Source: a bacterium (lineage in GTDB: Bacteria; CLD3; SB21). Taken from it: a stretch of 64,000 nt of DNA. Each line of letters opens with the position of its first letter. Positions within the stretch are counted from its first letter, which is position 1. The notes under the pieces were generated by a model, which was given only the letters and a program-made list of their open reading frames with translations, ran no database searches and was not told the origin of the DNA. Positions 46,855 through 55,975 of this stretch are shown piece after piece. The position numbers and the translations under genes were made by a program. The stretch lies in assembly GCA_008933615.1 (NCBI GenBank), contig WBUR01000007.1, positions 50,845 to 114,844 of the forward strand, in the 5' to 3' direction.

Positions 46855-47178
46855 ATGAATCCCATTCATCCGCATTCCGGTTCGTTTCTTATCGGACAGT
46901 TGAATCGTTTCGGCTCCGATCTCGATGCGAAACACGAGATAACATTCTGGTTATATTTTCCATCTGAAACATGCGCTCAAAAGGCAAGCCAAAAAGCCGT
47001 AGAAGCAGAATTGTCAGCAGACGTCACAGCCTCAATGGATGGCCAATGGCTGTGTTTAATCGCCTGTCCGCACGTGCCGGATGAAGCGTTGATTGATGGG
47101 GTAATGCAGTTTTGCATTAAGCTCGCATCGGACCTTGGAGGAGAATTCGACGGATGGGAAAGCCCTTTGTATATTTAG
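46855..47178 (+). CDS. RraB-like (RNase E inhibitor family) protein
   Basis: 107 residues from ATG 46855; an in-frame ATG at 46822 is at the edge of the inverted repeat and would add 11 unlikely residues. The pattern HEITFWLYFPSETCAQKASQ, LSADVTASMDGQWLCLIACPH and FCIKLASDLGGEFDGWES matches the RraB/DUF695-like fold. RraB of E. coli lowers RNase E activity; that role is not proven outside gammaproteobacteria. No Shine-Dalgarno site is clear. Confidence 0.7.
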   Translation: MNPIHPHSGSFLIGQLNRFGSDLDAKHEITFWLYFPSETCAQKASQKAVEAELSADVTASMDGQWLCLIACPHVPDEALIDGVMQFCIKLASDLGGEFDGWESPLYI

Positions 47179-47198
47179 ATAAAAATTGTAGTAAATAG

Positions 47199-47242
47199 GT
47201 AGCCGCAAGCTTCAGCTTGCGCAGGTTGAAGCCTGCGACTAC
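47199..47242. repeat. GTAGCCGCAAGC inverted repeat at a convergent gene end
   Basis: GTAGCCGCAAGCTTCAGCTTGCG (47199-47221; longer than 20 nt, given by its ends GTAGCC...CTTGCG) is matched by the inverted 47220-47242 at 19 of 23 positions. It lies between the stop codons of the RraB-like gene and the BNR exoprotein gene and may end both transcripts. Confidence 0.7.
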
Positions 47243-47265
47243 CATTCTCTAGCATCTCTTATTCT

Positions 47266-48103
47266 CTAGTTTTTCTTCCATTCCGGCAGACGACCGGGTG
47301 TATGAGGAGCCCCGTATTTTTCAAGATCCGTTTCAACGCGCTTTACTTCTTCACCAATCGTTTTCAAAGAAACCAGAATCTCTCCAAACTGATCGGCCGC
47401 GACATCGTACAGATGGTAAAAGGTAGTTGTTGGCTCGGACGTCGTGCTCCACAAACTTCCGGTGACAGTCTCTACTTTTCCTCTCAACGATGTTGGCGCG
47501 GCACTTTCGTACGTGGCTCTCAGCTGATCTCCGTTCAATTTCCTGTTCAATACTTTTAGTTTTTCTTCAATTGATAAAACCGTTTGATACGTATCCTGAG
47601 GCAATTTTCCGGTTTCTGTTACCGCCTTTTTTAAATATGGAATCTTATCGACGAGCTCGCCGCGGTAGGCATCGGCTCCGGTAATTGCGCGAACCAATTC
47701 CGCGACTCTTCTATTGAATTCATCCAGTTTCTTATTGTCAGGTTCCGGCAGACTGGCCGCCTTCAGAGGCTTGCAATTAAAAGCCTGCGCGGGGACCAGC
47801 TCTGTCAGCTGGCCTTTGTCAAATTTTGCCAGTGACACTCTGTATTTTCCCGGAACAACCATGTATCCTTTATCGGGTTCGTTCCATGGAACGGTATTAT
47901 CAAACGGCGTTAACGAAATTGGCGAAAATACATTATAACGAAAATCCCAAGCCAGCCTGTTCAGACCTTTGCTGATCGAGGTTTTTATTTTACGAACCGG
48001 GTTTCCCGCCTCATCCGTTATAGTAAATAATAAATACGGCTCCAGCTCATCGGCTTCTTTACGTAAGACGTTGTACGGCGGAAATTCTACTTCTTCCCCT
48101 TTT
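47266..48103 (-). pseudogene. C-terminal part of the BNR/sortilin-like exoprotein, out of frame
   Basis: This frame is open from the A-run near 48100 to the stop at 47266. It begins EEVEFPPYNVLRKEADELEP and continues LLFTITDEAGNPVRKIKTS, GLNRLAWDFRYN, MVVPGKYRVSLAKFD, which is the C-terminal FlgD-like Ig and helical region normally fused to the propeller. From ATG 47862 only a partial piece would be made. The frame joins the upstream part if the run of nine A residues (sense strand; T at 48100-48108) were eight. Confidence 0.8.
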
Positions 48104-50542
48104 TTTTTGTTTTTCCTTTTCTAAGTCTCTTCTTTTTTGTTTCAAAGACTTGAAATCATCCTTAACATAATAAGTAAATACGGCGCCGATATCGGGATTC
48201 GGCGTTGAGAAAAAACCTCCGCCTTGGAATCCGACTCCGGGAAAGCCAAACGGAAGGGACGGGATAAACATCTGTGCATCTTTGATCGGAAATAGAACAG
48301 CGTCTTTTTGTAACGTTTCTTTAGACAGATTTCGTAAGGATGAATAATCGTCCAGAATATATATTCCTCTCCCGAAGGTGGAAACCACGAGGTCATTCTC
48401 TCTTCGTTGAATGGCCATATCCATTACTGCCATTGCCGGCATACCGTTATTGAAGGGGATCCATTCCTGGCCTCCCGTATTAGAAAAATATAACCCGAAC
48501 AATGTGCCGGTAAACAAAAGTTTGGGGTCGACATGATCTTCGGCAATAGTGTAAGTTGATCCTCTTTTTGGCAGATTGGCGTTGATGGAACCCCATGTTT
48601 TCCCGCCGTCGGTCGTTTTCAATAAATATGGCTTGTAATCGCCTTCCGAAAAATTATGACACGCCGCATAGGCTACGGATTTATCATGGACAGATGCAAT
48701 GATCTGATGTATCCTGGCATATTCAGGCAATCCAGGAATGGGCGCCGGTTTCGTCCATGTTTTTCCTCCGTCGGCGGTCACATAAATCAATCCGTCTCCG
48801 GATCCAACATATAAAATATTCTGATCTAAGGGAGATTCAGCAATAGCGGTGATCTGCGCCATCGATCCTTTTGATGCCAACTCATCAAAACTCCAACTTT
48901 TGCCCTGCATTCTTAATATTTTTTGCGGAACTCCGCGGGTCAGATCGGGACTGATAAGGCTCCATGTATTACCGCGATCATCTGTACGAAAAAGTCTATT
49001 GCCGCCAAAGTATAAACGCTTATTATCATGATGCGATATCAGCAGCGCCGCGTCCCAATCGAATCGATACGCAACATCCGCAGTATCAATAGGCTTAATA
49101 TACAACTGCTCGCCTGTTTTTTTATCATACCGCACTAAACCGCCGTTTTGTGATTGCACATACAGTATATCCGGATCTTTCCAGTCTGCCTGCGTTTCAA
49201 ATCCATCGCCGCCTAAGGTGAAAAGCCAATCCTGGTTGGTAATTCCTGCCGAACTGATCGTCCGGGACGGCCCCGCAAAACTGTTATTATCTTGTGTTCC
49301 GGCGTACACATTATAAAACGGCAACGCATTATCTGTTGATACTTTATATATTTCTGCAATTGGCAGATTATTTTTGAAGTCCCAAACTTTACCCTGATCC
49401 CAGGATTCGTATACTCCGCCGTCATTGCCTGATAGTAAATGTTTGTTGTTGGACGGATCGATCCACAGCGCGTGATTATCGACGTGTTTGAATTTTTCAC
49501 CCAGATTGCTCCAGGTTGTTCCGCCGTCACGACTCACCTGATTGAATACGTCCATACTATAAACAAGGTTTTCGTCTTTGGGGTCGCAGAACAATTCCTG
49601 AAAATAGAAAGCGTACGTTGATACGTAACTACTGCGCTTGGTCCAGCTGGTGCCTCGATCCTGACTCCTGTATACGCCTCCTTTTTCTTTGGCCTGCACA
49701 ATCGCATACAATACATCCGGGTTAGCCGGCGAAATTGCCATGCCAATTCTTCCTACATCTTCCGAAGGCAGGCCGTTCATAACCTTTTGCCATGTCGTCC
49801 CGCTGTCCGTACTTCGGTAAATTGCGCTTTCTGGGCCGCCTTGAACTGTTGAAAATAGTTTCTTGAACCGCTGATGTGCCACGGCATAGAGTATATTTGA
49901 AAATCTCGGATCCATATGCACTTGATAACAGCCGGTATATTCGCTGACATAAAGAACACGTGTCCATGTCTTTCCGCCGTCGGTTGTTTTATAAACCCCT
50001 CTCTCTCCGCCTTCATTTCTGAAAGGACCGTAAGCCGCAACATAAACGACATTTGAGTTTCCCGGATCAACCACGATTCCACCGATGTATTCAGATTGGC
50101 TCAGTCCCATATTCTTCCAGGTTTTCCCACCATCTTCGCTTCGGTAAACGCCGTCGCCGAAAATTACATTGGACTGATTATTGTTTTCGCCGGTTCCGAC
50201 CCACACAACATTAGTATTAGAAGGATCAACCGTGACGCACCCGATCGAAAAAGATTTTTGTCCGTCAAACACAGGAGAGAATGTGATACCGTTGTTGGTC
50301 GTCTTCCATAAAGATCCGTGGCCGGATGCAACGAAATATTCAGCATGGTTATTCGGATTTACCGCAATATCAACCACACGGCCGCCCGTAAACGCGGGGC
50401 CGATACTTCTGAGTCTCAATCCGGAAAGCGAAATGTTTTTTAAAGAATCGGCCAAAGACGGAGCATTCGTTTTTTGAGCCATGATTGAAGTAGAGGCCAG
50501 TGCGAGCACACAATAGACCAGAATCAATTTCGTCAGTTTCAT
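48059..50542 (-). CDS. Exported BNR/VPS10-sortilin-like beta-propeller protein, N-terminal part
   Basis: 827 residues from ATG 50542, which has AGGAA upstream and gives a signal peptide (LTKLILVYCVLALASTSIMAQ). The body is a large propeller with many BNR/Asp-box motifs such as STDSGTTW, SQDRGTSW, TTDGGKTW and ADGGKTWTKP. These proteins resemble VPS10 sortilin-type exoproteins and glycosidase-like surface proteins. The predicted end (RGRSRISAVQRLT) is artificial: a frameshift at the A9G4 run at 48096-48108 cuts it off from the C-terminal domain. The complete gene would span 47266-50542 and encode about 1090 residues. Confidence 0.85.
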   Translation of the reverse strand: MKLTKLILVYCVLALASTSIMAQKTNAPSLADSLKNISLSGLRLRSIGPAFTGGRVVDIAVNPNNHAEYFVASGHGSLWKTTNNGITFSPVFDGQKSFSIGCVTVDPSNTNVVWVGTGENNNQSNVIFGDGVYRSEDGGKTWKNMGLSQSEYIGGIVVDPGNSNVVYVAAYGPFRNEGGERGVYKTTDGGKTWTRVLYVSEYTGCYQVHMDPRFSNILYAVAHQRFKKLFSTVQGGPESAIYRSTDSGTTWQKVMNGLPSEDVGRIGMAISPANPDVLYAIVQAKEKGGVYRSQDRGTSWTKRSSYVSTYAFYFQELFCDPKDENLVYSMDVFNQVSRDGGTTWSNLGEKFKHVDNHALWIDPSNNKHLLSGNDGGVYESWDQGKVWDFKNNLPIAEIYKVSTDNALPFYNVYAGTQDNNSFAGPSRTISSAGITNQDWLFTLGGDGFETQADWKDPDILYVQSQNGGLVRYDKKTGEQLYIKPIDTADVAYRFDWDAALLISHHDNKRLYFGGNRLFRTDDRGNTWSLISPDLTRGVPQKILRMQGKSWSFDELASKGSMAQITAIAESPLDQNILYVGSGDGLIYVTADGGKTWTKPAPIPGLPEYARIHQIIASVHDKSVAYAACHNFSEGDYKPYLLKTTDGGKTWGSINANLPKRGSTYTIAEDHVDPKLLFTGTLFGLYFSNTGGQEWIPFNNGMPAMAVMDMAIQRRENDLVVSTFGRGIYILDDYSSLRNLSKETLQKDAVLFPIKDAQMFIPSLPFGFPGVGFQGGGFFSTPNPDIGAVFTYYVKDDFKSLKQKRRDLEKEKQKKRGRSRISAVQRLT

Positions 50543-50873
50543 AATATTCCTTTCTATGGTAGGTGTTTTAATAACTATTTGAATCTTATTCCCTGAAATC
50601 GAATGATCTACAGGATGGATTGTGCGGAAAGATATACGCCGCCATAGCTTAAAGGTTGCAGAACTTTTTGCGATTGTCAAGATTGGAGTTTAAACAAAAA
50701 AACCATTAACCTCTACGTTCTTTGCGCGGAGACAAACAATCTTTTGGTCGTTTGAATAAGCCTGTTTGCGGATATGAGATCAAAGTGTAAAATTACGTTT
50801 TGTTTTAAAAAAAAGCTTGTATAACTTTTGATGAAGTGCTTTGGATAAGATCCGATAATTGAGGCCATAATTA
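50543..50873. other. Gene-free spacer between divergent genes
   Basis: 331 nt with promoters expected for both flanking genes. It contains the partial repeat copy at 50694-50728 and an AT-rich stretch near 50800-50830 with a possible -10 box TATAAC at 50820. I see no gene or RNA in it. Confidence 0.5.
50694..50731. repeat. Partial copy 1 of the ACCATTAACC repeat
   Basis: AAACCATTAACCTCTACGTT then CTTTGCGC matches the left half of the copies at 52744 and 58083. The right inverted arm is missing; the sequence jumps to GGAGACAAAC. It lies upstream of the DUF4209-like gene. Confidence 0.7.
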
Positions 50874-52709
50874 ATGGAGTTAGAAGAAGTTTACGAAAAG
50901 CTCGAGTCCCATTCCGAAAACAATTTTTGGCATGATGTCACTGGCGATTTCCTTAAAGTAAGAGATGAAAAAAAGGAAAATGGGTTTGAGGAAATTGCAC
51001 AAATTGCCCAATGGGAAATTGAATTTTTCTCATTTCGGATTATCAAAAACGAACTCCACTCCATGTGGAAATCTGGTGACCATGAATTTCCAGCATTAAA
51101 AACCTTTACAGATCAGACCTACGACTACCTCGTCACCCGCCTAAACTCATCGAAAAACCCGCCTGTTAAAGCGCGATACGCTCATATCCTTTGGCTATCA
51201 CCAAGACGAAATTTCGATTATGCAAAAACGGCAGTAGACTCTTATTTAGCATCAATTATTCTATTGGAAAAACTTGATCAGGCGGAACCAGATAAACATC
51301 ACGGACTTCACTTAGTTGATACGCTTCTAAATGCCTTTCGCATTTCTATTTCGACCAAATATAAGGCCGATGTATTAAAGACAGAAGTGTTACGTTTGAT
51401 CAATGAGTTTTATATTAATAGTTCTTCATCTTTCTATCTCCGGTTTGAATTGACTAATTTGATAATAGATCAGGCAAAGGTTTTCAAAGATAGCGATTTC
51501 CTAAATATCACTGGGGTATTGACATCCGTCGCCGATGTTGAACTTAAAAAAGATCATTGGCCTTCGGCAATCAAATTATTTGAACTGGCCGAACGCGTAG
51601 ACCTTAAAATAAAGAAAGACTCAACGGGCTGGAAACGACGCATGGCTGAAGTTTATGAAAAGCAAATGGAAACCCGAAATGATGAAGATAGTGTTGCCTT
51701 GACGTTTTGCTCTCACGCTTTGGAGTTATACAAACAAATTAACGATAGAACAAAGGTTTCGGAATTAGAATTAAAATTCAATCAATTGAAACAATCATTC
51801 CAACTTGGTTCTGTTTCTCACGATATTGACATATCTGATGTAATGGAACATGCAAAATCGGAATCTAATCGGCTAAAGGCATTGAACAACGACGATGTGT
51901 TCAAGTACTTGATTTCAAACAAAAATTTACTCCCTCGATACGAAGACTTGGCGGACCAGGCTGAAAAGTCAAAGAATGAATTTCCATTACAATATCTAAT
52001 GCCAAAGACGATTTATGATAAGTGGGGACATCCAATCCAGCATTTTGGCAACGATGAGGAACGAATGCAATTTGCCATTCTTCAGGGATTTGACTTGAGC
52101 CTTCAGGCGGCCCATCTTCATTTTTTGCATTACATAATGATTGATTTAATTCGACATAGAAAGATTTCATACGAATCTTTTTGTTCCTTTCTCGATAGAG
52201 ATTCGTGGCTTACAAAAGAGATTACTAGGAAAACACGTAAGGGTAATTCCTATTCCTATCGTTGGTTAGATATTCTTTCGCCCGGAGTTCAAAGCTATTT
52301 TACAGAAATATACTTTTGGCTCTTGGATGATGATCGAAAACCGAATTTCGTGTTAGTTGTCGATTCGTTAGCTTTGAAGATCGAAGGACTACTTAGGGAT
52401 ATTTGTGAGTTTTCAGGAATCACAGCTTTTATTTCTCAAAATGATGGACAGGGAAGAATTACATATCGCCAAAAGGATATAAACACTCTTTTGCGAGAAG
52501 AGAAGCTTCTGGCGTTAATCGGTCAAAATGATAGTTTTTTCCTTCGGTTTTTGCTTGTTGAGCATGTCGGGTATAATTTACGAAATCAGGTGGCTCATGC
52601 TTTTTTCGGGCCTGATGAATATACAGTTACAGCAGCTCATCTTTTGATTATTGCGATTTTGAAGCTTTCAAGATTTCAAGTTATTGCAAAAGAACCGGCA
52701 GAAACTTAG
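50874..52709 (+). CDS. DUF4209-like protein with a C-terminal HEPN-type motif
   Basis: 611 residues, cytoplasmic, mostly helical. The N-terminal two-thirds is a helical-repeat-like region (FKDSDFLNITGVLTSVADVELKK...). The C-terminal third resembles DUF4209: LLRDICEFSGITAF, DINTLLREEKLLALIG and VGYNLRNQVAHAFFGPDEY. R570-N-Q-V-A-H575 fits the Rx4-6H motif of HEPN ribonucleases. Proteins of this kind are often found in defence or stress loci, though no partner gene is adjacent. It stands alone, flanked on both sides by copies of the same repeat. Confidence 0.65.
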   Translation: MELEEVYEKLESHSENNFWHDVTGDFLKVRDEKKENGFEEIAQIAQWEIEFFSFRIIKNELHSMWKSGDHEFPALKTFTDQTYDYLVTRLNSSKNPPVKARYAHILWLSPRRNFDYAKTAVDSYLASIILLEKLDQAEPDKHHGLHLVDTLLNAFRISISTKYKADVLKTEVLRLINEFYINSSSSFYLRFELTNLIIDQAKVFKDSDFLNITGVLTSVADVELKKDHWPSAIKLFELAERVDLKIKKDSTGWKRRMAEVYEKQMETRNDEDSVALTFCSHALELYKQINDRTKVSELELKFNQLKQSFQLGSVSHDIDISDVMEHAKSESNRLKALNNDDVFKYLISNKNLLPRYEDLADQAEKSKNEFPLQYLMPKTIYDKWGHPIQHFGNDEERMQFAILQGFDLSLQAAHLHFLHYIMIDLIRHRKISYESFCSFLDRDSWLTKEITRKTRKGNSYSYRWLDILSPGVQSYFTEIYFWLLDDDRKPNFVLVVDSLALKIEGLLRDICEFSGITAFISQNDGQGRITYRQKDINTLLREEKLLALIGQNDSFFLRFLLVEHVGYNLRNQVAHAFFGPDEYTVTAAHLLIIAILKLSRFQVIAKEPAET

Positions 52710-52743
52710 TGTCATTATCAATTTCTGAGTTATAAAAAACGAA

Positions 52744-52794
52744 AAAAACCATTAACCTTTGCGTTCTTTGCGCGCTCTGCGGTTAATGGTTTTT
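52744..52794. repeat. Copy 2 of the ACCATTAACC inverted repeat
   Basis: AAAAACCATTAACC (52744-52757) and GGTTAATGGTTTTT (52781-52794) are perfect inverted arms around CTTTGCG-type words. It lies between the convergent ends of the DUF4209-like and RND genes and is followed by T residues on one strand and preceded by A residues, so it could end transcription from both sides. Confidence 0.85.
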
Positions 52795-52864
52795 GTATTG
52801 GGTAAAGACGAGCGACCTTTTGTCGAACACCTTTATAACAAAAAATCAAAGCTAGACTTTAGAT

Positions 52865-55800
52865 TCAATTGGAATTATTCCTGCCAAATCTGACGAATAA
52901 TGCCGGAATAACGATCATGTTTAGTGCCGTTGAACTCAGTAGCCCGCCAAGAATAACGACAGCCATCGGAGCCTGTATTTCGCTTCCCGGTTGATCGGCC
53001 GACAAAACCAGAGGAATCAAAGCTAGTGCTGCCGTGAGCGCCGTCATAAGAACAGGGGTTAATCGGTCAATGGAGCCCTGAAAGATGGCCTCACGAAATT
53101 CTTTTCCTTCACCTATGAGATGCTGGTAATGGGCAACCATAAGAATTCCGTTTCGGGTCGCAATTCCGAATAACGTGATAAAGCCGATCAACGAGGCCAC
53201 GCTCACAATTCCGTCGGAGATAAAAACGGCGGCAATGCCGCCAATCAACGCCAGAGGAAGATTGACCATAACGATGAAGGCCGTCCGTAGGGACTTGAAT
53301 TCGAAAAAAAGAATCAGGAAAACAATCAAAATAGCCGCCACGCTAAGGAAACCAATGGTTTTTGATGCTTCTTGCTCCGTCTCAAACTGGCCGCCATATT
53401 CAATATGATAACCTTCCGGAAGCTTTACGTTGTTTTCTATCCGAACTTTAATGTCGTTAACCACGCTCCGCAAATCGCGATCGGAAACATTGGCTTGTAC
53501 AACAATCTTTCTTTGAACATTCTCACGGCTAATGGTATTGGGGCCTTTTTGCGAGGCGATAGTTGCAACTTCGCCAATCGAAACACGAATACCCATCGGC
53601 GTATCGATCATCATTTGTTTGATTTTTTCGATGCTTCCGCGATGGGCCTCATCATAACGCACTAAAAGATCAAACGTCTTTTGTTCTTCTACAATTTGTG
53701 AAACGACTTCCCCGTTAAACGCCACATCTATCGCTTCGGATAAATCGGCAACGGTCAATCCATAACGAGCCATCATGGTGCGATTAGCTTTAACGGTAAT
53801 TTGAGGAACTTCGATTTGTTGTTCCAATGCCAAATCAGCGATACCTTCAATATCCTCCATTTGTTTCTTGACTTCCTGGCCGATAAAACGCAGGCGGTAA
53901 AGGTCCGGCCCAAAAACTTTAACGGCGATATTCGCGCGTGTGCCGGACAACATGTGATCAATTCTATGACCCAGAGGCTGACCAATGGTTATGTTAGTTC
54001 CGGGAACCACGCTGAGCTTTTGCCGCAAATCATTAAACATTTCTTCCTTAGACGTTCCGTTGAGTTCAAAACGTGCATCCAGTTCAGCCGCGTTGACCCC
54101 TTGGGCATGTTCGTCAAGTTCAGCGCGTCCCGTTCGTCTGGCCGTTGATTTAATGGATGGATGGCCGAGTAAAATAGTTTCAACCATCGAGCCGATTTTA
54201 TTAGATTCTTCAAGCGATGTACCCGGCATGGTCACCACGTTGATAGTGAGCGAGCCTTCGTTGAATTCAGGTAAGAACGAACGGCCTAAAAACGGCACTA
54301 TCGATAAGGCGGCCAAAAGCGTAATCATGGCTGACGCCAGAACCAGATTGGGCTTCGCAAGTACAACGGTTAAAGTTTTTTTATACCAACGTTTTAAATT
54401 CCTGACTACATAGCTGTCACTGGCATGCGTCATGAATTTCATTGTCGGCAGGATATACGCACAAAGCGCTGGCGTGAGCGTTAACGCAACGACTAAAGAT
54501 GCGGAAACCGATGCGACATAAGCAATTCCCAGCGGCTGTAAGAGCCTGCCCTCGACGCCGCCGAGGAAAAACAATGGCAAGAAAACAACTACAATAATCA
54601 GAGTAGCATTGACGATAGATGAACGTATTTCTTTTGATGCAGAGAATATTATTTCCATCGCAGGTTTGCGGGCCGACTCGGGGAGTTGATTATTCTCTTT
54701 AAGCCTTCGAAATACATTTTCCACATCGATGATCGCGTCATCCACAATGGCTCCAACGGCGATAACCATTCCTCCAAGAGTCATCGTGTTGATCGTAATA
54801 TCAAAAAGTTTCATCACGAAAACGGCGGAGATTAAGGAAAGCGGCATTGCGGTCAGCGAGATGAACGTCGTTCTGAAATTTCCAAGAAACAAAAATAACA
54901 CCATGATTACCAATAACGCCCCATCCCTAAGAGCCACCGCGACATTATCAATGGCAACCTGGATGAAATCAGCCTGGCGAAAAATATGTTTGTTGATGGT
55001 CATGCCTTCAGGAAGGGAACCCTGGATATTGACCAATTCGGATTCGATCCGCTCAGTTAAAGACAAGGTATTTGCGGCCGGTTGTTTTTGAATGGAGATA
55101 ATCACAGCCGGCATCGCGTTGACCGAAGCGTCCCCGATCTTCGTTGCTGCGCCGATTTTGACTTCAGCAACATCGCGAACTAGAATAGGCGAACCATTTC
55201 TTACCGCAATGGCTGACTGTTCGACGTCCGCTGGCGAATAGACACGCCCAAGGCCACGAATCAGGTATTCCTGGCCTTTTTCCATAAAAACGCCGCCGGA
55301 AGAATTTTGATTGGATGTCTCAACCGCTTTCAGAACTTGTTGTAATGTAACCTCGTAGGCAATGAGCTTTTCAGGATCGACAAGCACTTGGTATTGTTTT
55401 GTTCCGCCTCCAATTGGGACTACTTGTGAAACTCCCGGAATAGCTAAAAGTCGTTTCCGTATAGTCCAGTCTGCAGCGGAGCGGACATCAAGCTCGGAAT
55501 GACGGTCACTTGAAAGGCTAATGAGCATGATTTCGCCCATAATCGACGATATAGGCGCGAGTACGGGTGGAGAAACACCTTTAGGCAATTGGCCGGAAAT
55601 CAATTGTAATTTTTCGTTGATGATTTGCCGCGCAATGAAAATGTCCGTGCCCCACTCAAACTCAACCCAAACGATTGAGATGCCCATGGCAGTCGATGAA
55701 CGAACGCGGCGGACATTAGTCGCTCCATTGACGGAAGTCTCGATGGGGAAGGTCACTAAAGTCTCGACTTCTTCCGGCGCCATGCCGTGCGCTTCGGTTA

Positions 55801-55948
55801 AGATGGTTACCGTTGGCGCGGTGAGATCAGGAAAAACATCAACCGGTATACGGAAGAGAACGTACGTCCCGCCGATCAAAATGCCTATCGCGCTCAATAC
55901 CACCAGTAATTTGTTTTTTAGAGACGCCTGTATGATTTTATCAAGCAT
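52865..55948 (-). CDS. CusA/CzcA-family RND heavy-metal efflux transporter
   Basis: 1027 residues, full RND length with twelve expected membrane helices and two large periplasmic loops. It starts MLDKIIQASLKNKLLVVLSAIGIL; RIPVDVFPDLTAPTVTILTEA and ATAMGISIVWVEFEWGTDIF-like motifs mark the HME-RND class. In TM4 it reads VIAVGAIVDDAIIDVENVF, not the DFGLIVDGAVIIVEN typical of divalent-metal CzcA, so the metal is not clear. It follows its adaptor by 27 nt. No TolC-type outer-membrane gene is in the operon. Confidence 0.93.
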   Translation of the reverse strand: MLDKIIQASLKNKLLVVLSAIGILIGGTYVLFRIPVDVFPDLTAPTVTILTEAHGMAPEEVETLVTFPIETSVNGATNVRRVRSSTAMGISIVWVEFEWGTDIFIARQIINEKLQLISGQLPKGVSPPVLAPISSIMGEIMLISLSSDRHSELDVRSAADWTIRKRLLAIPGVSQVVPIGGGTKQYQVLVDPEKLIAYEVTLQQVLKAVETSNQNSSGGVFMEKGQEYLIRGLGRVYSPADVEQSAIAVRNGSPILVRDVAEVKIGAATKIGDASVNAMPAVIISIQKQPAANTLSLTERIESELVNIQGSLPEGMTINKHIFRQADFIQVAIDNVAVALRDGALLVIMVLFLFLGNFRTTFISLTAMPLSLISAVFVMKLFDITINTMTLGGMVIAVGAIVDDAIIDVENVFRRLKENNQLPESARKPAMEIIFSASKEIRSSIVNATLIIVVVFLPLFFLGGVEGRLLQPLGIAYVASVSASLVVALTLTPALCAYILPTMKFMTHASDSYVVRNLKRWYKKTLTVVLAKPNLVLASAMITLLAALSIVPFLGRSFLPEFNEGSLTINVVTMPGTSLEESNKIGSMVETILLGHPSIKSTARRTGRAELDEHAQGVNAAELDARFELNGTSKEEMFNDLRQKLSVVPGTNITIGQPLGHRIDHMLSGTRANIAVKVFGPDLYRLRFIGQEVKKQMEDIEGIADLALEQQIEVPQITVKANRTMMARYGLTVADLSEAIDVAFNGEVVSQIVEEQKTFDLLVRYDEAHRGSIEKIKQMMIDTPMGIRVSIGEVATIASQKGPNTISRENVQRKIVVQANVSDRDLRSVVNDIKVRIENNVKLPEGYHIEYGGQFETEQEASKTIGFLSVAAILIVFLILFFEFKSLRTAFIVMVNLPLALIGGIAAVFISDGIVSVASLIGFITLFGIATRNGILMVAHYQHLIGEGKEFREAIFQGSIDRLTPVLMTALTAALALIPLVLSADQPGSEIQAPMAVVILGGLLSSTALNMIVIPALFVRFGRNNSN

Positions 55949-55975
55949 AATTATTCTTTATTTAGGTTAATGAGT

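Noticed and set aside
47266..47862. 197-codon frame considered as an independent gene
   Set aside because: The same frame is open much further upstream with the expected C-terminal sequence of the exoprotein, so it is the tail of that gene rather than a separate one.
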